The notes under the pieces: model-generated
Told to the model about the DNA's origin: nothing
Database searches by the model: none
The model's input: only the letters and a program-made list of their open reading frames with translations
Shown: piece after piece, positions 7,608 to 15,476 of the stretch
Numbering within the stretch: the first letter of the stretch is position 1
Layout of the letters: the number at the start of each line of letters is the position of its first letter
Assembly (NCBI GenBank): GCA_024711345.1
Contig: JANJTA010000023.1
Location: 1-38,910, forward strand
Length of the DNA: 38,910 bases
DNA from: Rhodanobacter sp.
GTDB lineage: Bacteria; Pseudomonadota; Gammaproteobacteria; Xanthomonadales; Rhodanobacteraceae
Direction of reading: 5' to 3'
Program-made: the position numbers and the translations under genes

Positions 7608-8890
7608 ACACGCAGGAACTCATCATCACCTGGGCCACCCCGGTGTTCTTTCTGCTGATCGGCATCGAGCTGCTGGTGGCGAAGCGGCGCGGGCGCGACG
7701 CCTATGCCAGCAACGACGCGATCAACAGCATCGGGCTGGGCGTGATCTCGCAGCTGGTCGGCGTGTTCAGCAAGCTGCTGACCATCGGCATCTACGCGTG
7801 GTGCGTCGACCACCTGGCGCTGTTCGCGCTGCCGGCGGACAACCTGCTGGTGTGGCTCGGCGCATTGCTGGCGTACGACTTCTGCTACTACTGGCTGCAC
7901 CGCGCCGGGCACCGGGTGAACATCCTGTGGGCCGCGCACGTGGTGCACCACCAGAGCGAGCGCTACAACCTGTCCACCGCGCTGCGCCAGACCGGCAGCG
8001 GCGTGCTGCTGGGCTGGCTGTTCTACCTGCCGCTGGCCGTGCTCGGCGTGCCGCTCAAGGTATTCGTGGTGGTGGCGCTGATCGACCTGCTGTACCAGTT
8101 CTGGGTGCACACCGAGCAGATCGGCCGGCTCGGCTGGTTCGACCGCGTGTTCTGCTCGCCGTCCAACCACCGCGCGCATCATGCGGTGAACGAGCGCTAC
8201 CTCGACCGCAACTACGGCGGCATCCTGATCGTGTGGGACCGCCTGTTCGGCAGCTTCGTCGAGGAGGACGACGCCGACCCGCCGGTGTACGGCACCCGCT
8301 CGCCGCTGCGCAGCTGGAACCCGCTGTGGGCCAACGCCGAGGTGTACTGGCATACCGCGCTGGACGCGTGGCACGCGCGGCGCTGGCGCGACAAGCTGCT
8401 GGTGTGGCTGAAGCCGCCGGGCTGGCGCCCGGCCGACGTGGCGGCGCGCTACCCGAAGCCGGACTTCGTGATGCCCAGCGAGCGCTTCGACCCGCCGCTG
8501 CCGCGGCCGCTGAAACTCTACGTGCTGGTGCAGTTTGCCCTGCTGCTGGGCATGACCACGCAGTTCCTCGGCATGGCCGGCACGGCCAGCCTGCCGGCGC
8601 TGCTGTCCTACGCGCTCTACCTGGTCGCCGGCCTGTGCATGCTCGGTGCGCTGATGGAAGGCCGGCGCTGGGCGCCGTGGGCGGAAGGCGTGCGCGTGCT
8701 GGCCACCGCGGTGGTGCCGCTGCTCGGCGGTCGCTGGTTCGGCGTGGCGCATCTGGACGGCCATCTCGCGCTGGCGATCGCGCTGGTGTTCGGGCTGAGT
8801 GCCGTCGCACTGCCGTGGTTGCGTCCGTCATCGGCCCGCGTGGGCATGGCCGCCGCGTCCCCTGGGTCGGCAACCGCCGCGCCGCGGTAG
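7604..8890 (+). CDS. Sterol desaturase / fatty acid hydroxylase family protein
   Basis: A 428-residue integral membrane di-iron oxygenase. The three histidine clusters are present: His99-Arg-Ala-Gly-His103, His112-x-x-His115-His116, and His189-x-x-His192-His193. These match the fatty-acid-hydroxylase superfamily fold. Four membrane segments surround them. The protein is longer than many relatives because a hydrophobic C-terminal part (residues about 300-420) adds further membrane helices. ATG overlaps the YhhN stop by 4 bp. It likely hydroxylates or desaturates a lipid; the ether-lipid context fits the neighbouring gene but is inferred. Its stop codon lies inside a REP-like inverted repeat. 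Confidence 0.88.
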   Translation: MNTQELIITWATPVFFLLIGIELLVAKRRGRDAYASNDAINSIGLGVISQLVGVFSKLLTIGIYAWCVDHLALFALPADNLLVWLGALLAYDFCYYWLHRAGHRVNILWAAHVVHHQSERYNLSTALRQTGSGVLLGWLFYLPLAVLGVPLKVFVVVALIDLLYQFWVHTEQIGRLGWFDRVFCSPSNHRAHHAVNERYLDRNYGGILIVWDRLFGSFVEEDDADPPVYGTRSPLRSWNPLWANAEVYWHTALDAWHARRWRDKLLVWLKPPGWRPADVAARYPKPDFVMPSERFDPPLPRPLKLYVLVQFALLLGMTTQFLGMAGTASLPALLSYALYLVAGLCMLGALMEGRRWAPWAEGVRVLATAVVPLLGGRWFGVAHLDGHLALAIALVFGLSAVALPWLRPSSARVGMAAASPGSATAAPR

Positions 8891-8946
8891 GGCGGGCACC
8901 GCCCGCTTCTGCCCACGCCGACAGCGGCGGGCCGTGCCCGCCCTAC
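8887..8946. repeat. REP-like inverted repeat with GTAG arms
   Basis: GTAGGGCGGGCAC (8887-8899) pairs perfectly with GTGCCCGCCCTAC (8934-8946), with a partly paired GC-rich interior. The GTAG head and flanking GC-rich arms resemble REP elements mobilised by RAYT transposases in Xanthomonadales. The left arm includes the TAG stop of the hydroxylase gene. It may also stop transcription. Confidence 0.6.
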
Positions 8947-9044
8947 CGGATGCGTGGACCTTCGGCGACGACCATGCTGCACCGCGCTGGGTGCCCGCAT
9001 GCGCATTCGCTATGATCGCCGTTTGCTCAACTCAGGGGCGGGCG

Positions 9045-10556
9045 ATGGGATTCTTCAGCAAGCTGGTGCGCCACAAGACGGTCGAGCAGCTGCAGGCGGA
9101 AGCCGGCACGCGCGGCGATTTCCGCCGCGTGCTGGGCCTGTGGCAGCTCACCGCGATCGGCATCGGCGGCATCATCGGCGTGGGCATCTTCGTGCTGGCC
9201 GGCCAGCAGGCGGCGACCAACGCCGGGCCGGCGGTGGCGATCAGCTTCCTGATCGCCGGCATCGGCAGCGCCTGCGCGGCGCTGTGCTACGCCGAGTTTG
9301 CCGGGCTGATCCCGGTCACCGGCAGCGCCTATACCTACGGCTACGCGGTGCTCGGGGAATTCGCCGCCTGGATCATCGGCTGGGACCTGCTGCTCGAATA
9401 CGCGCTGGTGGTGGCGGTGGTGGCGATCGGCTGGTCCGGCTACGTGCAGGTATTGCTGGCCTCGGCCGGCGTGCACCTGCCGGAGTGGGCGCAGCAGAGC
9501 ATGAGCGCGCAGACCATGCAGTACTACCTGCAGCAGCTGTTCGGCCTGCACGGCTCGACGGCGATCGCCGCGCCCAGCGACGGCCACCGCTTCAACGTGA
9601 TCGCCGCCGCGGTGTCGCTGGCGGTGGCGCTGCTGCTGACCGTGCGCACCGAGTGGGGCGCGCGCTTCAACACGCTGGTGGTGGCGATCAAGGTGATCGG
9701 CGTGCTGCTGGTGGTCGGCGTGGGCGTGTTCTACATCGACACGGCGAACTGGCGCCCGTTCGTGCCGCCGCGGGTGGTCGACGCGGCCACCGGCATCGGC
9801 CACTTCGGCTGGGCCGGCGTGCTGACCGGCGCCAGCGTGGTGTTCTTCGCGGTGTTCGGCTACGACACGCTGACCACCGCGGCGGAGGAATCGAAGAACC
9901 CGCAGCGCGACCTGCCGCGCGCCGTGCTGCTGTCGCTGGCGATCGCGATGGTGCTGTACCTGGCGGTGTCGCTGGTGCTCACCGGCATCGCCCACTACAG
10001 CACGCTCGGCGGCGAGGCCTCGGTGTCCGACGCGTTCGAGTCGATCGGCCTGCACTGGCTCAGCGTGACCATCGCGGCGGCGGCGGTGATCGGCGTCACC
10101 AGCGTGCTGTTCGCCTTCATGCTGGGCGCGGCGCGGATCTGGTTCGCGCTGGCCCGCGACGGCCTGCTGCCGGGCTGGTTCGCCAGGGTCAGCCCGCGCT
10201 TCGGCACGCCGGCGCGGCCAACCGTCATCCTGGGCGTGTTCACCGCGCTGGTGGCCGGGTTGCTGCCGATCGGCGAGGTGGCCGAGCTGGTCAACATCGG
10301 CACGCTCAGCGCCTTCATCATCATCTGCGCCTCGATCATGCTGCTGCGCGTGCGCCGGCCCGACCTGCGGCGCAACTTCCGCACGCCGGCGGTGTGGTTC
10401 ACCGCGCCGCTGGGCATCGTGTTCTCCGTCGCGCTGATCTACGGCCTGCCGTGGATCACCTACGAGCGCTTCATCCTCTGGATGGCGCTGGGTTGCCTGA
10501 TCTATTTCGCCTACGGCATCCGCCACAGCCGCATGGCGCAGGGCGGGCAGGCGTAA
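9045..10556 (+). CDS. APC-superfamily amino acid permease (cationic amino acid transporter type)
   Basis: A 503-residue inner-membrane transporter with about 12 helices. The N-terminus has LTAIGIGGIIGVGIFVLAG, the glycine-rich first helix of APC transporters that binds the substrate carboxylate. FFAVFGYDTLTTAAEESKNPQRDLP is the helix-6 and loop signature of YfnA/CAT-like members. It would import amino acids with protons. The exact substrate is not determinable. AGGGG lies 7 nt before the start, and TATGAT at 9011-9016 is a possible -10 with no good -35. It is convergent with the diguanylate cyclase gene, only 13 bp between stops. Confidence 0.88.
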   Translation: MGFFSKLVRHKTVEQLQAEAGTRGDFRRVLGLWQLTAIGIGGIIGVGIFVLAGQQAATNAGPAVAISFLIAGIGSACAALCYAEFAGLIPVTGSAYTYGYAVLGEFAAWIIGWDLLLEYALVVAVVAIGWSGYVQVLLASAGVHLPEWAQQSMSAQTMQYYLQQLFGLHGSTAIAAPSDGHRFNVIAAAVSLAVALLLTVRTEWGARFNTLVVAIKVIGVLLVVGVGVFYIDTANWRPFVPPRVVDAATGIGHFGWAGVLTGASVVFFAVFGYDTLTTAAEESKNPQRDLPRAVLLSLAIAMVLYLAVSLVLTGIAHYSTLGGEASVSDAFESIGLHWLSVTIAAAAVIGVTSVLFAFMLGAARIWFALARDGLLPGWFARVSPRFGTPARPTVILGVFTALVAGLLPIGEVAELVNIGTLSAFIIICASIMLLRVRRPDLRRNFRTPAVWFTAPLGIVFSVALIYGLPWITYERFILWMALGCLIYFAYGIRHSRMAQGGQA

Positions 10557-10569
10557 CGCGGGCCGGCGC

Positions 10570-11658
10570 TCAGCAGTCGTCGGGGCTGCACACCACCCGG
10601 TCGCGTCCCGCGTCCTTGGCCTGGCGCATGGCCTGATCGGCGCGTGCCAGCAGGGCCTCGATGTCGTCGCCGCAGCCCGGCGAGCATTCGGCGACGCCGA
10701 TGCTGATGGTGAGCGGGCCGCCGTCCGGGCGCTGGATCTCGCGCATCGACTGGCGCAGCAGCTCGGCGCGCCGGCACGCCTGCTCCAGGCTGTTGCCGGG
10801 CAGCAGCATGGCGAATTCCTCGCCGCCGATGCGCCCGATCAGATCGCCCGGGCGCAGTTGCCGGCGCAGCGTCGCGGCCAGCGCCACCAGCGCCGCGTCG
10901 CCGGCGGCGTGGCCGTGGCGGTCGTTGAGCTGTTTGAAGTGGTCGGCGTCGAGGAACAGCATGCAGGCCGGCTGCCGCTGCCGGTGCAGATCGGCCAGCG
11001 TGGAACGCGCCAGTTCGAGGAAGCGGTTGCGATGCAGCAGGCCGGTGAGGCCGTCGATGCTGGCCTGCTCGCGTAGCTGCTGCTCCAGCCGGAACTGCTC
11101 GAACAGCGTGCGCGCCATGAACGCCCGCAGCACCGCCGCCAGCGCGATCGCGATCGCCATGTAGACCGCGTACTGCACCAGCAGCGGCTGGTCGATCGGG
11201 CCGAGCAGCAGCGCCGGCAGCGGACCCAGCGCGCACAGCGTCATCGCGACGAGGAAATCCCAGCGACCCATCCACAGCACCGAGGTCGCCACCGGCATCA
11301 GCAGGCCCGGCGGCACCCAGCTCTGTTCCCTGGGGTGGCCAAGGTTGCCGAGGTTGATGCCGATCTCGACCAGCAGCACGCACAGCAGAGTCAGTGCGCT
11401 GAGCAGCCGCGGCTGCCGCACGCGCCTGGTGGCCAGCGTCACCAGCAGCAACGGCAGTGCCGGCGCCATGCGCAGCCACAGCGGTACCGGCGAATCGCGC
11501 ATCAGCGCGCCGACGCCGACCGCCACCAGATAGGACAGCACCGCCACCAGCATCAGCGCATGGATCATCGGCCCCATCCGCTGCGCCAGGTAATGCCGGT
11601 ACGCGCGGCACTGGCGGGTGCCGTCGGCAGGCGCTGGGTGGTCGAGCGGTGCGTTCAT
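10570..11658 (-). CDS. Membrane diguanylate cyclase (GGDEF protein)
   Basis: A 362-residue protein with five or six N-terminal membrane helices (residues about 30-180), a short coiled linker, and a C-terminal GGDEF domain starting near 200. The active site reads Gly278-Gly-Glu-Glu-Phe282. An inhibitory site, Arg269-x-x-Asp272, sits exactly five residues before it, so product feedback is expected. It should make c-di-GMP from two GTP. The membrane part matches no sensor family I can name. The start has only a weak GAG ribosome site. The gene lies about 3 kb from the Clp-site-bearing polysaccharide operon; that proximity is suggestive only. Confidence 0.9.
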   Translation of the reverse strand: MNAPLDHPAPADGTRQCRAYRHYLAQRMGPMIHALMLVAVLSYLVAVGVGALMRDSPVPLWLRMAPALPLLLVTLATRRVRQPRLLSALTLLCVLLVEIGINLGNLGHPREQSWVPPGLLMPVATSVLWMGRWDFLVAMTLCALGPLPALLLGPIDQPLLVQYAVYMAIAIALAAVLRAFMARTLFEQFRLEQQLREQASIDGLTGLLHRNRFLELARSTLADLHRQRQPACMLFLDADHFKQLNDRHGHAAGDAALVALAATLRRQLRPGDLIGRIGGEEFAMLLPGNSLEQACRRAELLRQSMREIQRPDGGPLTISIGVAECSPGCGDDIEALLARADQAMRQAKDAGRDRVVCSPDDC

Positions 11659-11921
11659 GCGGATCTCGGCGGGGAAGGGTTTGCGGGATCGAGCGAGTCC
11701 AGCAAGAGCGATGCCAGAGCGCGGCCGCCGGCCGAAACGGGTTCATGCGCGAGCCATGCTCGTGACCTTCGGCAGGGGTGAAGCCCGGCGAGGCCGGTCT
11801 AGCATCGGCGCTTCGTGTCTGTCGCGACAACTTCCGCGGCAGGGGTTCCCGGGCCTGTCCGGCCCTTGCCGTGGATTCCCTGCCGTGCCGCAGGCGCCCT
11901 CTTTTTCAGCCGGAGAACGCA

Positions 11922-13820
11922 TTGAAAGCCACCCGCCTCGCCACCGCCCTCGCCGCCACCGCCCTTGGCCTGGCCAGTTTTGCCGCGCTCGCCGATGTCC
12001 CGGCGCCGCAGGATGTGCCGTACCAGGGCACCTTGAAGATCAAGGTGGACGCCACCGACGTGGCGCGCCGGATCTTCCGCGTGCACGAGACGATCCCGGC
12101 GCAGCCCGGCCCGCTGACCCTGCTGTATCCGCAGTGGCTGCCGGGGCACCACTCGCCCAGCGGTCCGATCGACAAGCTGGCCGGCCTGGTGGTGACCGCC
12201 AACGGCAAGACGTTGCCGTGGAAGCGCGATACGCTGAACGTCTACGCCTTCCACGTCGAGGTGCCCGAAGGCGCCAGCAGCGTGGAGGTGTCGTTCCAGT
12301 TCCTGTCGCCGCAGAACACCCGCCAGGGCCGCGTGGTGATGACGCCGGAAATGCTGAACCTGCAGTGGAACGCCAACACGGTGTATCCGGCCGGCTACTT
12401 CGCCAAGCGCATCATGACCGAGGCCAGCGTGACCTTCCCCGCCGGCTGGCAGTTCGGCAGCGCGCTGGAAGTGGCTTCGCGCGAGGGCGACACCGTGCAC
12501 TTCAAGCCGATCGCGTACAACGACCTGGTCGACTCGCCGATCTACGCCGGCAAGTACTTCAAGCGCGTCGACCTGGACCCGGGCGCGAAGGCGCCGGTGC
12601 ACCTCAACATCGTGGCGGACGCGCCGAAGTACCTGGAGATCACCCCGCAGCAGCTGAAGCTGCACCGCAACCTGGTGCAGCAGATGTACAAGCTGTACGG
12701 CGCGCACCACTACGACCACTACGACTTCCTGCTCTCGCTCAGCGACAAGATGAGCGGCAACGGCCTGGAGCACCACCGTTCCAGCGAGAATGGCGTGGGC
12801 ACCGGCTACTTCACCGAGTGGGACAAGAACGCGTTGAGCCGCGACCTGCTGCCGCACGAATTCAACCACTCGTGGGACGGCAAGTACCGCCGCGGCGCCG
12901 ACCTCACCACGCCGAACTTCAACGTGCCGATGGAAGACTCGCTGCTGTGGGTCTACGAGGGCCAGACCCAGTTCTGGGGCCAGGTGATGGCGGCGCGCTC
13001 GGGCCTGTGGAACGGCGAGCAGGCACGCGACATGCTCGCCTTCGTCGCCGCCACCTACGACCGCGGCCGCCCCGGCCTGGCCAGCTGGCGCAACGTGCAG
13101 GACACCACCAACGACCCGATCATCGCCCAGCGCGCGCCGCTGCCGTACCGCAACTACCAGGCCAGCGAGGACTACTACTCGGCCGGCCAGATGATCTGGC
13201 TCGACGTCGACGCCAAGCTGCGCGAACTGAGCCGCGGCAAGCATTCCATCGACGATTTCGGCAAGGCCTTCTTCGGCATGGGCAACGGCCAGTGGCGGGT
13301 CAACACCTACACCTTCGAGGACGTGGTGAAGACGCTCAATGACATCGCGCCGTTCGACTGGGCCAGCTATTTGCGCACGCGCCTGGACGGCCACGGCCCG
13401 CTGACCGGCGGCATCGCGGCGCACGGCTGGAAGCTGGTCTACACCGACAAGCCCTCCGCCGCGGTGAAGGCGATCGAGGCGCGCCGGCATTCGGCCGACC
13501 TCACCTATTCGCTCGGCCTCTCGCTGGGCAAGGACGGCAGTATCGCCGACGTGCTGTGGGACGGCCCCGCGTTCAAGGCCGGCATCTCGCCGGGCATGAC
13601 GGTGGTCGCGGTGAACAGCCACGACTACGACGCCGACACGCTGAAGGATGCCGTCACCGCCGCCGCGAAGGACAAGAGCCAGCCGATCGAGCTGCTGGTG
13701 AAGAACTTCGACCAGTACCGGACCATCCGCATCGACTACCACGACGGCCTGAAGTACCCGCACCTGGAACGCGACACCGGCAAGCCCGACACGCTGGGCG
13801 AACTGCTCAAGGCCCGCTGA
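11922..13820 (+). CDS. Secreted M61-family (glycyl aminopeptidase-like) metallopeptidase
   Basis: A 632-residue zinc peptidase. A Sec signal peptide ends around ALA-D (residues 26-27). The zinc motif His312-Glu-Phe-Asn-His316 is followed by SWDGKYRR, the usual M61 arrangement, and DSLLWVYEGQTQFWG provides the third ligand. A C-terminal PDZ domain (about 520-610) contains the GISPGMTVVAVN loop. The start is TTG at 11922, chosen because GGAGA sits 6 nt upstream and the product begins directly with a signal peptide; no ATG fits. M61 enzymes such as that of Sphingomonas prefer N-terminal glycine. The motif TAGCATCGG upstream (11800) recurs before the S9 peptidase gene. Confidence 0.9.
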   Translation: MKATRLATALAATALGLASFAALADVPAPQDVPYQGTLKIKVDATDVARRIFRVHETIPAQPGPLTLLYPQWLPGHHSPSGPIDKLAGLVVTANGKTLPWKRDTLNVYAFHVEVPEGASSVEVSFQFLSPQNTRQGRVVMTPEMLNLQWNANTVYPAGYFAKRIMTEASVTFPAGWQFGSALEVASREGDTVHFKPIAYNDLVDSPIYAGKYFKRVDLDPGAKAPVHLNIVADAPKYLEITPQQLKLHRNLVQQMYKLYGAHHYDHYDFLLSLSDKMSGNGLEHHRSSENGVGTGYFTEWDKNALSRDLLPHEFNHSWDGKYRRGADLTTPNFNVPMEDSLLWVYEGQTQFWGQVMAARSGLWNGEQARDMLAFVAATYDRGRPGLASWRNVQDTTNDPIIAQRAPLPYRNYQASEDYYSAGQMIWLDVDAKLRELSRGKHSIDDFGKAFFGMGNGQWRVNTYTFEDVVKTLNDIAPFDWASYLRTRLDGHGPLTGGIAAHGWKLVYTDKPSAAVKAIEARRHSADLTYSLGLSLGKDGSIADVLWDGPAFKAGISPGMTVVAVNSHDYDADTLKDAVTAAAKDKSQPIELLVKNFDQYRTIRIDYHDGLKYPHLERDTGKPDTLGELLKAR

Positions 13821-13829
13821 CGCCACGCC

Positions 13830-13865
13830 GCTCCCGCCTCCCGGCACGATCCGGGCGGCGGGAGC
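13830..13865 (+). terminator. Nested hairpin after the M61 gene
   Basis: GCTCCCGCC pairs with GGCGGGAGC, and inside it CCCGG pairs with CCGGG around CACGAT. It begins 9 nt after the stop codon. There is no U-tract, so it is a strong hairpin whose terminator role is inferred from position. Confidence 0.6.
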
Positions 13866-13892
13866 CCGATCCACCGCCGTCGGCAACTCCGC

Positions 13893-13898
13893 TATACT
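13893..13898 (+). promoter_or_regulatory. Possible -10 box of the tRNA-Arg gene
   Basis: TATACT preceded by GC lies 50 nt before the tRNA. No convincing -35 lies 16-18 nt upstream, so the call rests on the -10 match and the position. Confidence 0.35.
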
Positions 13899-13948
13899 GC
13901 GCTCCCCGCCGCAGCGGCCTCCGGCCCACCTGCCGCGCGACCTTGCAT

Positions 13949-14025
13949 GCGCCCGTAGCTCAGCTGGATAGAGTACTGCCCTCCGAAGGCAGGGGTCGTG
14001 GGTTCGAATCCCGCCGGGCGCACCA
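13949..14025 (+). tRNA. tRNA-Arg, anticodon CCG
   Basis: A 77-nt cloverleaf. The acceptor GCGCCCG pairs with CGGGCGC, followed by discriminator A and encoded CCA. The D-arm is TAGCTCAGCTGGATAGAG. The anticodon stem CTGCC/GGCAG encloses loop CTCCGAA with CCG at 13983-13985. The T-arm contains GGTTCGAATCC. It reads the arginine codon CGG, common in this GC-rich genome. No integrase or repeat of its 3' end is visible nearby. Confidence 0.97.
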
Positions 14026-14414
14026 CTCCAGCATCCCTCGCACCGGTCCCGAGAGACTTCGGCAGGCCCGGCGGTAGTCGGCTGCCTATCACGTTCGAGC
14101 CGGGAACGACAGTCCCGCTGCTCCGCCTTTATCTTGGCTTTGATCTCCATTAATGTGATCTAAGTCACAAAAATTGTCGGTTATGGCCCTCGGCCATGCC
14201 TTCCATGGGAACAGGGGCCCATGTCCCGGCGCATGCATTTCCGGCCTGTCGCGCGCAGGACCCACGCTGTTGTTCACGCTCCGGCCGCGGGTCGCGGCGT
14301 GCCTCGCGTGGCCGGCCGCGAACGGCAACGTCGCTGTCCCCGGTGGTGGAACGAATCGTGCTTGGCTTGGCGTGAACCGGGCCATGTGCCGCAAAGGTGA
14401 GCGAAGGGGACGTC
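14026..14414 (+). other. Gene-free leader and control region of the polysaccharide operon
   Basis: No credible coding frame. The stretch is AT-richer around 14125-14180, where a Clp/CRP palindrome lies, and then GC-rich up to the first gene. If transcription starts just after that site, the operon has a leader of roughly 200 nt. Short hairpins occur (CATGGG with GCCCATG near 14205-14222). I saw no match to a c-di-GMP riboswitch. Confidence 0.5.
14154..14169. promoter_or_regulatory. Perfect CRP/Clp-type binding palindrome
   Basis: TGTGA-TCTAAG-TCACA matches the CRP-family consensus TGTGA-N6-TCACA in both half sites. In Xanthomonas the CRP homologue Clp binds this consensus and is released by c-di-GMP. 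The site centre is about 253 bp before the first operon gene. A -10-like TTATGG at 14181-14186 would place the site over the -35 region, which suggests repression. The direction of control is uncertain. Confidence 0.7.
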
Positions 14415-15476
14415 ATGGAAAATCCTGTCGACGAGGCGACACTGCTGATCGTGGCGTACTGGGTGGCGGTGCTCACCCTGGTGCTCGCCTTCAGCCTGCT
14501 GGCGGTCGTTGTTTTCCTGCGTGCGCGTTCGCGCAGGCGCGAGCTGCGCGACCGGCGTGCGCGGCTGCACTGGTTGCAGGTGATGCAGCGCGTGACGGCC
14601 GGCGAAGATCTGCAGCTGCGCCGGCTGGGGCAGGGTGAAGTCGCCGGCTTCATCGAAACCTGGAACGCGACCCACGAAGCGCTGTCGCGCGCGGAGTCGG
14701 CGCGACTGCTGCCGCTGGGGCAGCGCGTGGGTCTGGCGGATGCGGCCCGACCCATGCTGAAAGGCAACTACCACGACCGCGCGATGGCCATCATCGCGCT
14801 GGGGCACCTGCGCGAGCAGGGCATGTTCGACGAGCTGGTGCCGTTCCTCAACGACCGCAGCCCGATCGTCTCGCTGTGCGCGGCGCATGCGCTGGGGCAG
14901 GTGGATCCGCCCCGGGCGATGGCGATGTTCGTGCCGATGATCCTGGAGCGCGATGACTGGATGCCGGGCAACGTGGCGCGCATCCTGGCCCGCAACGAGG
15001 ACGGCAGTGCGGCGCGCGAGCTCGACAGCGCCATGCTGCACGCCACTACCAGCACCATGGCGAAGCTGGTGCGGTTCCTGGCCGAGATCGATCCCGAGCG
15101 TGCCGCCGGGGTGATCCGGCAATTGCTCGACAGTTCGATCGACGATCATGCGATCTCGGTCTGCCTGCAGCTGGTGAACGACCGCCAGGATCGCGAGCGG
15201 GTGGCGGGCTTCCTCGACGCGCCGCGCTGGCACGTGCGCATGCACGCGGCATCGGCGCTGGGCCGCCTCGGCGAGGCGACCGATGTCGAGCGGCTGGAGC
15301 CGATGCTGGCCGACAAGGTGTGGTGGGTGCGTTACCGCGCCGCGCAGGCGCTGCTGGCGCTGCCGGGCATGGGCGCGGCCGCGCTGCGCCAGCTGCAGCA
15401 GCGACAGGGGGATGCCTACGGGCGGGACATCATCGACCAGGTGCTCTCCGAGCACGACATGGGAGTCGTGGCATGA
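14415..15476 (+). CDS. Membrane-anchored HEAT-repeat protein of the polysaccharide operon
   Basis: A 353-residue protein with one N-terminal membrane helix (about residues 10-34), a basic stretch (RARSRRRELRDRRAR), and then helical repeats to the end. Repeats such as MAIIALGHLREQGMFDELVPFLND, IVSLCAAHALGQVDP, and VRMHAASALGRLGEATDVERLEPMLAD are HEAT/PBS-lyase type. The domain would lie in the cytoplasm as a protein-binding scaffold. GAAGGGGA precedes the start. Its stop overlaps the glycosyltransferase start in ATGA, so the two proteins are made together and may form a complex. No catalytic motif is seen. Confidence 0.82.
   Translation: MENPVDEATLLIVAYWVAVLTLVLAFSLLAVVVFLRARSRRRELRDRRARLHWLQVMQRVTAGEDLQLRRLGQGEVAGFIETWNATHEALSRAESARLLPLGQRVGLADAARPMLKGNYHDRAMAIIALGHLREQGMFDELVPFLNDRSPIVSLCAAHALGQVDPPRAMAMFVPMILERDDWMPGNVARILARNEDGSAARELDSAMLHATTSTMAKLVRFLAEIDPERAAGVIRQLLDSSIDDHAISVCLQLVNDRQDRERVAGFLDAPRWHVRMHAASALGRLGEATDVERLEPMLADKVWWVRYRAAQALLALPGMGAAALRQLQQRQGDAYGRDIIDQVLSEHDMGVVA

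Noticed and set aside
13949..14025. tRNA-Arg as an integration site of a genomic island
   Set aside because: No integrase gene and no second copy of the tRNA 3' end were found within the window.
14170..14414. c-di-GMP riboswitch or small gene in the leader of the polysaccharide operon
   Set aside because: No conserved GEMM-type core was seen, and the small frames there have no protein-like composition or ribosome site.
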